Source of the DNA: Ignelater luminosus
Taxonomy: Eukaryota > Arthropoda > Insecta > Coleoptera > Elateridae
NCBI GenBank assembly: GCA_011009095.1
Contig: VTPC01001827.1
Span: 269,520 to 333,519, forward strand
DNA: 64,000 nt
Reading direction: 5' to 3'
Shown here: positions 34,226 through 44,713 of the stretch, piece after piece
Layout of the letters: the number at the start of each line of letters is the position of its first letter
How positions within the stretch are numbered: position 1 is the first letter of the stretch
Notes under the pieces: generated by a model
Told to the model about the DNA's origin: nothing
The model's database searches: none
Seen by the model: only the letters and a program-made list of their open reading frames with translations
Program-made: the position numbers and the translations under genes

Positions 34226-34500
34226 ACGGACTTTCTGTGGATTTCAAAGGACGCCTTGCTTCAAGTGTGAATTTCATTACTTTAAATTCCGAGCAGTATC
34301 ATAAACAAAAAAGTATGTATTATATGAATAGTTCTTAGTGAAGTTGTTTTTTAATATAGTGCTTACGCCAGAAAATACGAAACTTCTTTGTAAGCTTTTC
34401 CCAGATGCCTTTCACCTTAAATTTCTAAATAATTTTATTTCAGATATTATCACTTTTCTGGAGACCGATAACAACCTACAGAAACGAAATTAAGTACAGA
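34226..34500 (+). other. Conserved short segment upstream of zinc-finger copy 1 (possible 5' exons)
   Basis: After an acceptor-like TTATTTGCAG there is an open stretch (VDFKGRLASSVNFITLNSEQ) ending at a GTATGT donor at 34313. A second open stretch follows (LTPENTKLLCKLFPDAFH), then another acceptor (TTTTATTTCAG, ending at 34443), then LETDNNLQKRN and a stop 8 nt before the zinc-finger ATG. The same segment occurs whole at 63463 and truncated at about 50410. I do not recognise the protein. It is either the transcribed leader exons of the zinc-finger gene or a fragment of another gene carried with it. Confidence 0.5.
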
Positions 34501-34501
34501 T

Positions 34502-35872
34502 ATGGAGTCAAACACAAAGGGCACATCCCAGTTTAACATGCTTTCTAATAAATCCACACCAAAACGCAAGCTGAGAGGATCTCTTCAATGTAATGTATGC
34601 AGTTACAAATGTTCAATGAAAACCCGTTTAGAAATGCACATGCGGATTCATAGTGGCGAGAAGCCATTTGAGTGTAATATATGTGATTATAAATTTACAC
34701 GAAGAGATACTTTACGAACACATATGCTCGTTCATAGCGGCGAGAAGCCATTTGAGTGTAATATATGTGATTATAAATGTACACAGAAGGGCAATTTACA
34801 AACACATATGCGGATTCATAGCGGCGAGAAACTATTTCACTGTAATATATGCGATTATAAATGTACACGAAAAGATACTTTACGAATACATATTGTTGTT
34901 CATAGTGGCGAGAAACTATTTCAGTGTAATATATGTAAATATAAATTTACACGAAGAGATACTTTACGAAAACATATTCTTGTTCATAGTGGGGAGAAAC
35001 GTTTTGAGTGTAATATATGCGATTATAAATGTATACAGAAAGACGATTTACGAAGACATATGCTCGTTCATAGTGGTGAAAAGCCAATTGAGTGTAATAT
35101 ATGCGATTATAAATGTAAACAGAAAAGCAGTTTACGAAAACATATGCTCGTTCATAGTGGCGAGAAACCATTTGAGTGTAATATATGCGGTTATAAATGT
35201 AAACAGAAAAGCAGTTTACGAAAACATATTCTCGTTCATAGTGGCGAGAAACGTTTTGAGTGTAAAATATGCCATTATAAATGTAACCAGAAAGGCAATT
35301 TACGATCACATGTGCTGGTTCATAGTGGCGAAAAACCATTTGAATGTAATATATGTGATTATAAATGTAACCAGAAAAGCAGTTTACGAAAACACATTCT
35401 CGTTCATAGTGGCGAGAAACCATTTGAGTGTAATATATGCGATTATAAATGTACAGTTAAAAGCAGCTTACGAACACATATGCTCGTTCATAGTGGCGAG
35501 AAACGTTTTGAGTGTAAAATGTGCGATTATAAATTTACACAGAAAAGCCATTTACAAAGACATATGCTGGTTCATGGTGGCGAAAAACCATTTGAATGTA
35601 ATATATGCGATTATAAAGGTCCACGGAAAGACAGTTTACGGATACATATGCTCGTTCATAGTGGTGAGAAACCATTTGAATGTAACATATGTGATTATAA
35701 ATGTACACAGAAAATCCATTTACAAAGGCATATGCTGGTTCATAGTGGCGAGAAACCATTTGAATGTAATACATGCGATTATAAATGTACACAGAAAAGC
35801 AGTTTACGAACACATATGCGCGTTCATAGTGGCGAGAAGTATAATGCATCAGATTATAAATGTATATCATAA
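34502..35872 (+). CDS. C2H2 zinc-finger protein, 15 near-identical fingers (block copy 1)
   Basis: Probable DNA-binding protein of 456 aa. A 32-residue leader (MESNTKGTSQFNMLSNKSTP) precedes 15 complete C-x2-C-x12-H-x3-H fingers and a degenerate 16th (SGEKYNASDYKCIS) that lacks the first cysteine pair. The 84-bp DNA unit behind each finger is highly repeated, with the core FECNICDYKC...LRxHMLVHSGEK. The recognition helix KSSLR recurs in fingers 7, 8, 10, 11 and 15. The ATG follows an acceptor (TTTTATTTCAG) and lies in the same context as the copies at 50597 and 63728. Long ORFs in other frames and on the minus strand are by-products of the 84-bp repeat. A decayed Gypsy element follows directly. 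No effector domain is seen. Confidence 0.88.
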   Translation: MESNTKGTSQFNMLSNKSTPKRKLRGSLQCNVCSYKCSMKTRLEMHMRIHSGEKPFECNICDYKFTRRDTLRTHMLVHSGEKPFECNICDYKCTQKGNLQTHMRIHSGEKLFHCNICDYKCTRKDTLRIHIVVHSGEKLFQCNICKYKFTRRDTLRKHILVHSGEKRFECNICDYKCIQKDDLRRHMLVHSGEKPIECNICDYKCKQKSSLRKHMLVHSGEKPFECNICGYKCKQKSSLRKHILVHSGEKRFECKICHYKCNQKGNLRSHVLVHSGEKPFECNICDYKCNQKSSLRKHILVHSGEKPFECNICDYKCTVKSSLRTHMLVHSGEKRFECKMCDYKFTQKSHLQRHMLVHGGEKPFECNICDYKGPRKDSLRIHMLVHSGEKPFECNICDYKCTQKIHLQRHMLVHSGEKPFECNTCDYKCTQKSSLRTHMRVHSGEKYNASDYKCIS

Positions 35873-36059
35873 TACACATCACACAAAAAGTGAAATATAG
35901 CGCCGTGATCCGGCGTGTAAATAGTCGTTCCATCTCGTGTGTTAGTATTATAAAAAGTAGCAAGTTTTATTAATACAAATGGACTTCAGAAGAAGAAACA
36001 GAAAACAATTGAAGCGCACAGTGTAACTGTTTTGTTCCTAAATGCCAAGAAATTGTATA
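35873..36059. other. 3' flank of zinc-finger copy 1
   Basis: Short spacer between the zinc-finger stop and the Gypsy remnant. AGCGCCGTGATCCGGCG near 35901 is a small imperfect palindrome. Most of this spacer is absent from the second copy, where GTGCCGTGATAGGAC passes straight into the element. Confidence 0.4.
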
Positions 36060-38634
36060 AAAGTTAATTACCGATTCTGTTACAGAGAAACTTCAAAAAT
36101 TATTAATTATAATTATTAAAGATTTTGTCAAAGAAGTGAATGATTTAAAGGAATCAGATATTGACTTAATTAAATTAAATTGACTTTTAACTGAAAACTT
36201 TAACATTAAAACAGAAGATGGCAATAGATGTTTCAATTTTAAACAACAAACACTTAATAGAAGTATAAAAACTGATGATAAGGCAGATGAAACGGCTATA
36301 CATGCCACCACTCAAAAGGCGCATGCTACGCCGCCACGTTATCGAAAAACAAAATTAACAATGAAGTAACCTGTAACGCCACAGATCTTCGTAGGTCATT
36401 GTGAAGCTACAGATTTGTAGTGGAAAAATCAATATTGAGCCTGGCAGGATTGAAACTATAAGTAAGTTTACGGAACCAAAGAATAAAACTGAACTTTTAA
36501 GATTTTTAGGTTTAATTAACTTTGCAGGTAGATATATTCCAAATAAAAGCAGGGAATTAGAACCATTAAATAGTTTACTGAAGGCAAATCAATTATTCAT
36601 TTGAGATATTAATCAGAAAACTGCATTTAACAAAATAAAAAGTCGTTTACGAAAAGCTCCATATGTTCAGCTCATTATGATTGTACAAAGAAAATCATTG
36701 TTAGTGCAGATAGCTTATCTTTCGGGATAGGTTGTGCATTAATGCAAGAAGATGATGCGGGTACCAGGCAAATTATAAGTTATGCATCTAGAACATTAAC
36801 AACTACTGAAGGCATGTATGTTCAAATTGAAAAGGAAACATTAGCATTAACTTGGGCTACAGAAAAGTTTCAAGAATATGTGTTAGGTATTCCGATCATT
36901 TTAGAGACCGATCATAAACCGTTAGTTCAGATAGTAATGAAAAATAATATAGATGAATTAACACTACGTTTACAAAGGTTTAGAATACATCTCATGAAAT
37001 ATAATAATTATAAAGTACAATATCTTCCAGGAAAACAATTAGTAGTAGCAGATTGTCTTGTAGATAAAGATGAGACAGACGAAGAATTGTTTGAAACAAC
37101 CGAAGCACATGTGAATATGATAGTTAGCAATATTTCTATCGCTCAAAATATTTTAGATAGGATCCAACAATTTCAAACAGAAGATCCAATTTGTAAACAA
37201 TTAAAAGAATTCTGTACCAATGGTTGGCCAGGTAGAACCAAATTATCAAAAGATCTACAACCTTATTATCAGTATAGATCTGAAATTTCACACAATAGAG
37301 GTTATTTATTAAAAGCAAATCGTATTATAATACCTCCACCATTACAAATGTATGTGTTGCAACAGTTACACAAGGGTCGTTTAGGAATAAATAAGTGTAG
37401 AGCTAGGGCTAAAGAATCGGTTTGGTGGTTAGCATTAAGTACACAATTACATATTTTAGTTGAATTTTGTCCAACTTCTGTAGAGAATAGGAAAAATCAA
37501 AAAGAACCCTTTGTAAAGGAGAAAATCCCTGATCAGCCTTGGGAGAAATTAGGTATGGATTTACTTAAAGCACAAAGTAAATGGTACTTAATAATAGTTG
37601 ATTATTATTCTCAATGCTTTGAGTTACTTCAATTAAACTATCTAACAGAAGAATGTGTAATACAAAATTGTAAAACAGTTTCAAAGTAAATTTAGAAAAT
37701 TTGCAAAAACTTATGGATTTAATTTTGTAACTAGTAGTCCGATTCTAGTCAATCAAATGGGTGCACAGAAGCAGCCGTAAAAATTGCAAAAAAAAAAATC
37801 AGAGGATATATATGAGGGATTATTAGCTTACTGATCAGCTCCCTTAGAACAAGGATTCTCTCCTGCAGAACTACTAATGTGTAGAAAAGTTAGAACTACA
37901 ATTGCATCGTTAAATATTAAAAAGTCATTTAATGAAAAACAGTTACATTGTAAACTAGAAATAAGAAAGGGAAAACAAAGAAAGAACTACAATAAAAGAC
38001 ATAATGTTAAAGAACTTTCTATTCTAAAAGAAGGGAGTAGAGTTTGGGTGCAAGATTTAAGAAAATACGGAAAGTTGTTGGTATACCAGCCACATTGAAA
38101 TGTCTAAGATCTTATTTGATTAAATGCGATAATACAAATTATTGTAGAAATAAATGGCATTTAGTACCAACACCTTTTTCAAATAAATATCCATTCATAG
38201 ACACTAGTACAGATAGTTTAAGGCAAACAAATGAGACTGTAGAAAAAGAACAGCAAAATCCTGATGCTACAATTGTTAATCAGGATGATAATGTTAATTT
38301 AGAAAATAGAGAGGTAATACGAGATAATGATAGTATTAGTGTAAAGGAGGAAAACTTTCAAGAACGAGAAACAGAAGGTGTCAATAAACCAATTGAGGCT
38401 AAGAGACTTAGAAAGTCTCCCAGTTGGTTTAAAGATTATGTTAAGCCTTAATCTAAAAGAAGGGGATGTAGTGAGAGCTGGCAACATGGTAATGTAAAAG
38501 CACTTGCTCTCTCTCGCTTTCTCTCCGCTTGCAAGATGTCCAATAGAGTTGTAGGCTGTATGAAAGATTGTTGCTGTAAGATAATAAATGCTATAAAATA
38601 AACTATTCTTATAATTAAGAAGCCTCCCCAAACA
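36060..38634 (+). mobile_element. Internally deleted Ty3/Gypsy retrotransposon (block copy 1)
   Basis: Remnant in plus orientation without a 5' LTR. A gag-like piece at about 36065-36360 passes directly into the C-terminal RT segment at 36401-36604 (LLRFLGLINFAGRYIPN), so protease and most of RT are missing. RNase H is at about 36690-37060 (SYASRTLTTTEGMY, ETDHKPLV). Integrase starts with a damaged zinc-binding region (HKGRLGINK, and CPTS instead of a Cys pair) and a catalytic MDLL segment. About 55 bp covering the second catalytic Asp, present in copy 2, are deleted near 37678. A C-terminal integrase part follows at 37877-38450. A purine tract AAAAGAAGGGGA precedes the 3' LTR at 38467. Nonfunctional. 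Confidence 0.85.
38467..38634 (+). repeat. 3' LTR of Gypsy copy 1
   Basis: 168 bp starting TGTAGTGAGAGCTGGCAACA and ending CCCCAAACA, directly after a polypurine tract. The counterpart in copy 2 is at 54627-54784. No matching 5' LTR is present in the window. Confidence 0.7.
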
Positions 38635-38799
38635 ATAAATTGCATAATACTTCATTGGGCAGCCACTTTATGTATTACCCGAACACATATACACCAATAA
38701 AGTATTTTACTTGGTTTATTGACTTAACTTATATTTACATTGTAATATAGGAAATAATATGAATTTTTTATAGCGGCCATCGGGTTCGCAGCTCTCTTT

Positions 38800-41110
38800 A
38801 CTGCTTGACCTCTGTTGAAGCACTACTACTCCCTACATCCACAAAGGTATATGGATAATTCTGGACACTATACAAACAAACCAAATAGATCATACAATGT
38901 ATTAACTGACGAAAGATACAAAAGAATAGTGAAAAACGTTAGAACCTATCGAGGTGCAGATGCAAACTTGGACCATTTTCTAGCTGTAGCTAGTATTAGA
39001 ATAAAAAAAGAAAGAAAAGAAGATGAGATACAGCATAGAAGAAGAATTTGTACAACATAAGAGAACTGCAAAGACAAGAAATAGCGAGAAGATAGAGCAG
39101 ATATATATGAATGAATAGAAAGGGAAACTCTATCGAATTATTCAGACCAAAATCAGAACCCAGCAGAAAAAATAGAAAATAATTGGACTAGCATAGAAAA
39201 AATTATACAAGAAGCTACAGAAAAAATGTAATTAAAAGAAAACATCAAAAACGAAAAGAATGACTAGATAAGGAATACATTGAAGCAATCCAAAGTAAAA
39301 CAAAATTAAGGAAAATATATCTGCATACAAGGAAAGAAAAAGACAGAGCAATAAATAAAGTAAAGGACAGCAGTGAAGAAACTGTGTAGGAAAAAAAAGA
39401 GACAGCAAATGGAACAAAAGTTTGAACAAATGGAAGACAGTTATAGAAAGTATGAGATGAGAAATTTCTATAAGGAGGTGAAGCAAATGAAGAGAGGATG
39501 CCAAACAACTATAACTTACCTTAAGGATAAAGATAAGGCAAGCTTGTCGGAAGACAACAAGAGCAAAAACGAAGGTGGAAAGAGTATTTCCAAGAATTAC
39601 TTAATAAAAATACAGAAATAAATAGTATAAATTACGAGAATAAAGAGCAAGAAGAAAGTAAAAATTTAACCGAGGTAAAAGACACTAGCGAACAAGAAAT
39701 AAGGAAATCATTGATAGTATGAAGAACTATAAAAGTCCAGCAGCGAATAAAATCAGAGCAGAAAATCTTAAGTACGGGGGAATAGTACCGATACAAGAGA
39801 TTACAAAATTGATAAAAGAAACCTGGGAAAATGAAAAAATGCCCAGAGCTTGGAGAAAAGCGACAATACGACCGATACACAAGACAGGTGACACGTCCGA
39901 CTGCAAGAAATACAGAGGAATAGCATTGTTAGATGTAACTTACAAAGTGTTATAGCATCCTTAATCAAGAAGAGATTGGAAGCAGACGCAGAAAAAACTT
40001 TAGAATACCAGAGAGGATTTCGGAGGGCTAGGTCAACGATAGATCAGATCTTCATCCTGAAACAAACCTTAACTACCTGCTACGAATATGAGATCCCAGC
40101 CTTTCTGCTATTTGTTGATTTCAGGGCAGCATATACGACACGATAAGTAGAAAAGCCTTACTCATGTTGTGGAAGATTTTGACGTGCCTACAAAACTAGT
40201 GAATCTGATAAAAATGACGTTAGAAAAGACAACATGTTCAATCCTGGTAGAGGGAGAAGAGACGGAAGAATTTAAAGTATGTAGAGGGCTAAGACTCGAT
40301 ATCCACAGTGCTTTTTAACCTTGTAATGGAATCAGTCATCAGAGATGGTGGAATAAATAGGCATGGAACCTTAATAAATAAGAGTTTGGTTTGGTACTGA
40401 TGCTGGCGAGGAGTAAAAAGGAGTTGGAAAGAATTGCTGAAATTTTAGTAAAATCCACAAAGAAAAGGGGATTAGAAGTCAATGAGGGAAAAAATCATTA
40501 TATGCAGCTAAATAATAAGCACTGTAACAAGAATAACGACCACTTAATGATCATAACAGAGAATGCAGGAAGGATGACAACAAAAGAAACAGAGTTGTAT
40601 GTAGAACAAGCTGAAATCGACCTCAGACTAGCAAAAAGTAACAGATGTGTGGGCACACTGCATGAGATAATAAAATCAAAAGACCTATCGAGAGCAGTAA
40701 AGAAAAGGATGTATAAGACAATGACTAGACCAACACTATTATACAGAAGCGAAACATAGACACTCACTAAGAAAGAGCAAAATGAAATTGAGGCCTGAGA
40801 GAGAAAAATTTCAAGAAAGATCTGTGGAAGGAAAAAACGGAACAAGGATGATAAAGGAGAATAAACAAAGAAGTATAAGAGTTGTTTGGCGAGCCAAATA
40901 TATAAGAGATAGTGCAGAACTAGGATAGTAAAAAAGATAGCATGGGCAGAGCCATATGGAAAAAGAAAGCGAGGAAGACCGCGGAGACGGTAGTGTGAAG
41001 CAGCGTTACAAGATATCAAAGACAGAAAGATAACCAACTGGAGAGAAAAGACCAAAGACAGGAAGAGGTTGAGGGATCTCATCAGACTGTAGGTTTCTAA
41101 GACCTGGACA
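38800..41110 (+). mobile_element. Decayed non-LTR retrotransposon (endonuclease + reverse transcriptase)
   Basis: Plus-strand LINE ORF2 in pieces. The end of the AP-endonuclease domain is at 38900-39010 (VRTYRGADANLDHFLAVASI). A lysine/glutamate-rich linker follows. The RT begins at about 39720 (KSPAANKIRAENLKYGG, KKYRGIALLDVTYKVL) and continues in other frames with EYQRGFRRARSTIDQIF at 40005, a palm segment near 40300-40400, and LARSKKELERIAEILVKSTK at 40394. The tail near 41000 carries the ...RRW...NWRE-type C-terminus common in insect LINEs. An AT dinucleotide run at about 41120 marks the 3' end. Many stops, so dead. It sits only ~170 bp after the Gypsy LTR. The clade is uncertain (RTE- or I-like). 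Confidence 0.75.
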
Positions 41111-41124
41111 AAGCCTATATATAT

Positions 41125-41590
41125 ATATTTCAAACCTTTTAGCGTTGGATAACTAGACTGTTTGCATAACAATATAAAGCTGTGTAGTAAACATTTTGAG
41201 GATATAATGTTTTCGCCATTGTTAAAAAATACATTTAATAAAATGAGATTCCAACGTTGTTTGAATCCAAAAATACAAGTGTTAATAGGCAACAAGAACC
41301 TAGCTGTAGTTATGATGTCTCGACTCTTGCTTCAGAAAGTGTAGAAACCCAAACACCAAGTTTTTTAAGTCGCCCACGCCAAGAAAATTCAAGCTAAGGA
41401 AGCTATTTGAAATGTTGTGTGACAAGTTTTTAAATCTGGAAATAGCAACATTTGTAAAAACGCAAATGAAGCTCTCGAAGTGAAACCAAGATGTGCCCGT
41501 TATTCGGACGAAATAGTGGAGTTTGCTATGAATATATACTTTTTAAGTCCGCAAACCTTTAAGTTTCTGAGAAAAACATTTCGATGTTGA
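41125..41590 (+). pseudogene. P-element/THAP9-like transposase remnant
   Basis: The end of a THAP domain is readable at 41165-41275 (LCSKHFEDIMFSPLLKNTF, then RFQRCLNPKI in place of the usual AVPTL box). A broken linker follows, then the segment CARYSDEIVEFAMNIYFLSP with QTFKFLRKTF at 41490-41580, which matches the region after the coiled coil in THAP9/P-element transposases (S.E...FA...HFYSP.AY..VRK.F). The catalytic part is absent, because mariner-type sequence begins at about 41600. About 30 bp at its 5' edge (TTTTAGCGTTGGATAAC) match the Mutator-like element. Confidence 0.6.
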
Positions 41591-41599
41591 TTTATTTCA

Positions 41600-42180
41600 A
41601 TAACTAATACGTATTTGTTTACTCCGATGAGGCCTGGTTCCATTTATCTGGGTACTACGTACATTCACAGAATTTTAGAATGTGAAGTGCTGAAAATCTT
41701 CACCGCTTTGTTGAGACATCTCTACATCCCATCAACGTGGGTGTTTGGATAGCAGTGTTCGCAGAAGGCTTATTGGTCCTATATTTTTTCATGACTGTGT
41801 CACTGTTGAAAGATATAGAGAAATTTTAAATGACTTTGTTAATGAACTGCACGATGACGAACTCGAATGAGGCTATTTCCAGCAGGATGGAGCTGCACCA
41901 GCAACGACAGACTATTTGCAATAATTTTTTCCAGATACGATTATTAGTAGAAGAACAAATATTCCATGGCCATCTCGCTCACCCGACTTGACGCCTCTTG
42001 ATTTTTCCATATTTGGTGTTTTAAAAAACTCGGTTTACAAAAGAAGAATAGAGAATTTAAATGAATTGATGGAAGAAATTACAAATTAATGTCATGACAT
42101 TGATCAGCAAGTACTCCAAAATATCTTTGAAAACAAGAAACAAGAAAACAATGGGGAGCATTTCCAAATGTATATGTAAA
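41600..42180 (+). pseudogene. Dead Tc1/mariner-type transposase, C-terminal two thirds
   Basis: Readable in shifting plus-strand frames: SDEAWFHLSGYYVHSQNFRM at 41620, ETSLHPINVGVWIAV at 41715, QQDGAAPATTDYLQ-like sequence at about 41880, and the signature PWPSRSPDLTPLDFSIFG near 41970 with VYKRRIENLNELMEEI following. These are the DDE-superfamily landmarks. The N-terminal DNA-binding part is missing. Same family type as the remnants at 14950 and 58610. Confidence 0.75.
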
Positions 42181-42784
42181 ATGTAAAATAAGGAAAGTTT
42201 TATTCATTTTTGAATAAATAAATAATGTGTTAAAAAAAGTATTAATTATTATTATAATTTAAAAGGTTATTTTTAATTTTATTTAATTTAATCTTTGCTC
42301 TCTTATGTTATTTCTGATTGTATTAGTATTTATGTTGTTAGTTATGTACTGAATGTTTATTTTTGATGTTGTAGGTGTGAGTATATGCATAAGCTTTACT
42401 AATAAATTGCAGACCATATTTTTTTTATTTGGTAATTATCTTTCTTTATTCTTAGTTACTGACATCGAAAAGATGTATTCTTTAACACTTTATTTTAGAT
42501 TAGTTGCATTCCTTCACTTTAATTCTTTAAAAGGAACATAAGATTAGGCAACCATCATAACAACGATGCAATGCGTGTAACGTGACAAACATTCTAATAC
42601 ATATTGTGTTTTTCAAAAGGCGGCAAAAGCAGCCGCAAGATTAATCTCACACCCCACTGGACTCGGGAACTTCTATAAACACTTTGTATAAGGAATTTCT
42701 CTTCATATTATTATTAAGTTTAGTGAATTATTGTGTTTTTACCGTTTTTTGTGTAAGGTGATACATACATATAAAAAATCAAAC
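42181..42784. other. AT-rich stretch before the Mutator-like element
   Basis: No supported gene. A 62-codon hydrophobic ORF at 42353 has no motif. A left terminal repeat matching the MULE right end at 50200-50265 could not be found here. Confidence 0.35.
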
Positions 42785-43371
42785 GAATTATGGAGAGGTA
42801 AATGAATATTTTTATATTTTATAAATCATTTGGAATTAGTACTTAATATTATTTTTTTTATTTTAAAACTAAATAAACTGCTTCTTCTGCAAGAAAGAAT
42901 TTAGTAGTACATCAACAAGGAACAGACATTTAAAGAATAAACATCAAGTAGAAGTGGAAAACAACAGGAATAAACATATCGTGTGTGTTCATTATGTTCA
43001 AATGAAAATGCAGAAGCCCTAAATAATTATGAGTTCCTAAACAAACATCTAAATGAAGTACACTGTATAAATGTAAAGCAAACTAATATATGTTTTAGGA
43101 ACATTGAGCAGTTTGAAATCTGAAGGAAACAGATTATTACAAATTATGCATGTGAAAGGAGAATTAAAAGGAATAATTATTAAAATATAACAGCAGTTTT
43201 AATATGTTTTAATACGAACAACAAATTAAACAAAGTAATTTTGTAACACAACAGAACTTATTATTCTATTAATAAACCAATGAACATACTACTACGTTGT
43301 ACTACGTTACACCACCATCTTGTGTCAACAACCCCGTGCAACATTATAAAACTAAAACTATAAATTCATAT

Positions 43372-43812
43372 TAGAGAGTTTGAGCAAATTTACATTAAAC
43401 ATCCCGTTAACGATAAAGTCACATGACCAAATACGGTAAAAGTTTAGGGGGCATGTAATATTTAAAGAGTTTGAGCAAACAACCGACAATATACCTACGT
43501 TAATGGAACCTAACATAACCTGACGATCTCAGTGGATGGGGTTATTTAAAAAAAACGCGTTTTCAATTTATTTATTTATTATTAATAAATTAGTAACAGT
43601 GAAAATATCGTCAAAATGTACGTGCTCGAAGTATACACGCCACAACTTACTAACCTCACAAACCGAGTTACCGTATACGGTATTCGCTCCCTTATTTGAA
43701 AGGAAATAGCGGGCTCCGATAAACTTTAGCGTTACGAAAATGTTCTGAGCATGCGTAGTTGTCGCAAGATAACGTTATCGTATAGCGTAAAGTGTGATCA
43801 AACTCCCCTTTA
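43372..43812. mobile_element. Possible MITE nested in the MULE
   Basis: The left edge (GAGTTTGAGCAAATTTACAT) and the reverse complement of the right edge (GAGTTTGATCACACTTTACG) match imperfectly over about 20 bp. The left motif GAGTTTGAGCAAA is repeated internally near 43468. No coding capacity. It separates two parts of the MULE transposase, which supports a later insertion. Confidence 0.4.
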
Positions 43813-44508
43813 ACATAAGTAAATATTGCGCCTTGTGATAGGCTACCCTAACATCATTACATTTAATATTTAGATTGATACTCTAACAATAATGGTACTG
43901 AAGAAATGTATTATAAGTGCAACCGAAGTGATTCTAGAGGTTTATAGTGTTTATAAAATTCATTATAAAATATTAAATCATGTTTAGCAGTAATGTATTC
44001 ATAGTTATAAATTACAGGTTTTGAAAGTATAATTACTGTAAAAGAGAAGTACCAGGACAGGTGGTAGCATTAAAATTTCTGAGTCTGCCCTTCACGTATT
44101 GTAGCCAACGTTGTGAAGCATGGTGCAAAATGATCAGTAAATAAAACATTAGTTTGTTTAGGAGCTGTTACCATTACATTTGTGGAGACACATATAGGAC
44201 ATATAGATGAGCTGAGAATAAAACGTTTAAAACAAAAGTGGAGCAATGTAAAATCAAGGAACAATTAAGTGCCGGAGTTACAAATGAAAGGATGTTGAAG
44301 GATGCAAGAAAAATCAAGAACAATCAGTTAGAACGTATAAACGTATTGAAAATGAGCGACATTCAGTATTTAAGCAGGAAATTTAATATTGACAAAAACA
44401 GAGACAGCAATGATATGATAGCAACAGCAATAAAAGTAGCAGAAATGAATCAAGATAGAAAGAACTCTTTAAGAAATTGGCTAAATACTATTTTTGTATT
44501 ATATTGTT

Positions 44509-44652
44509 TGTTATGTTTGTGCTTTTATTTTAATGTGCAGGGAGCTGGCACACGTGCATTGAAAGAGAGCTGAGCTTGAACTGAGCTTTATTTACATGTT
44601 ATCTACAACATGGGTATACACTAGGCAACCCTATATACACTATGGTATAACA
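44509..44652 (-). repeat. 3' LTR (minus orientation)
   Basis: 144 bp, starting TGTTATGTTTGTGC and ending GGTATAACA, with TGTTAT/ATAACA inverted termini. It differs from the other LTR by CACGTG versus CATGTG and GAGCTT versus GAACTT. The length is short for a Gypsy LTR. Confidence 0.92.
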
Positions 44653-44664
44653 TCTTCCCCTTTT
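44653..44664 (-). other. polypurine tract
   Basis: On the minus strand AAAAGGGGAAGA lies directly before the 3' LTR, in the position where plus-strand DNA synthesis is primed. Confidence 0.85.
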
Positions 44665-44713
44665 ACAAAATATTTAATTAATTCAAGGAGATTAATTATC
44701 TTAATTTATTAAG

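Noticed and set aside
34653..35963. Long ORFs in alternative frames and on the minus strand across the zinc-finger array (415 aa plus; 158 and 142 aa minus)
   Set aside because: They follow the 84-bp repeat period and encode monotonous repeats with no domain; the C2H2 frame explains the sequence.
40498..41295. 265-aa minus-strand ORF
   Set aside because: Antisense of the decayed LINE on the plus strand; Leu/Phe/Ser-rich shadow without domains.
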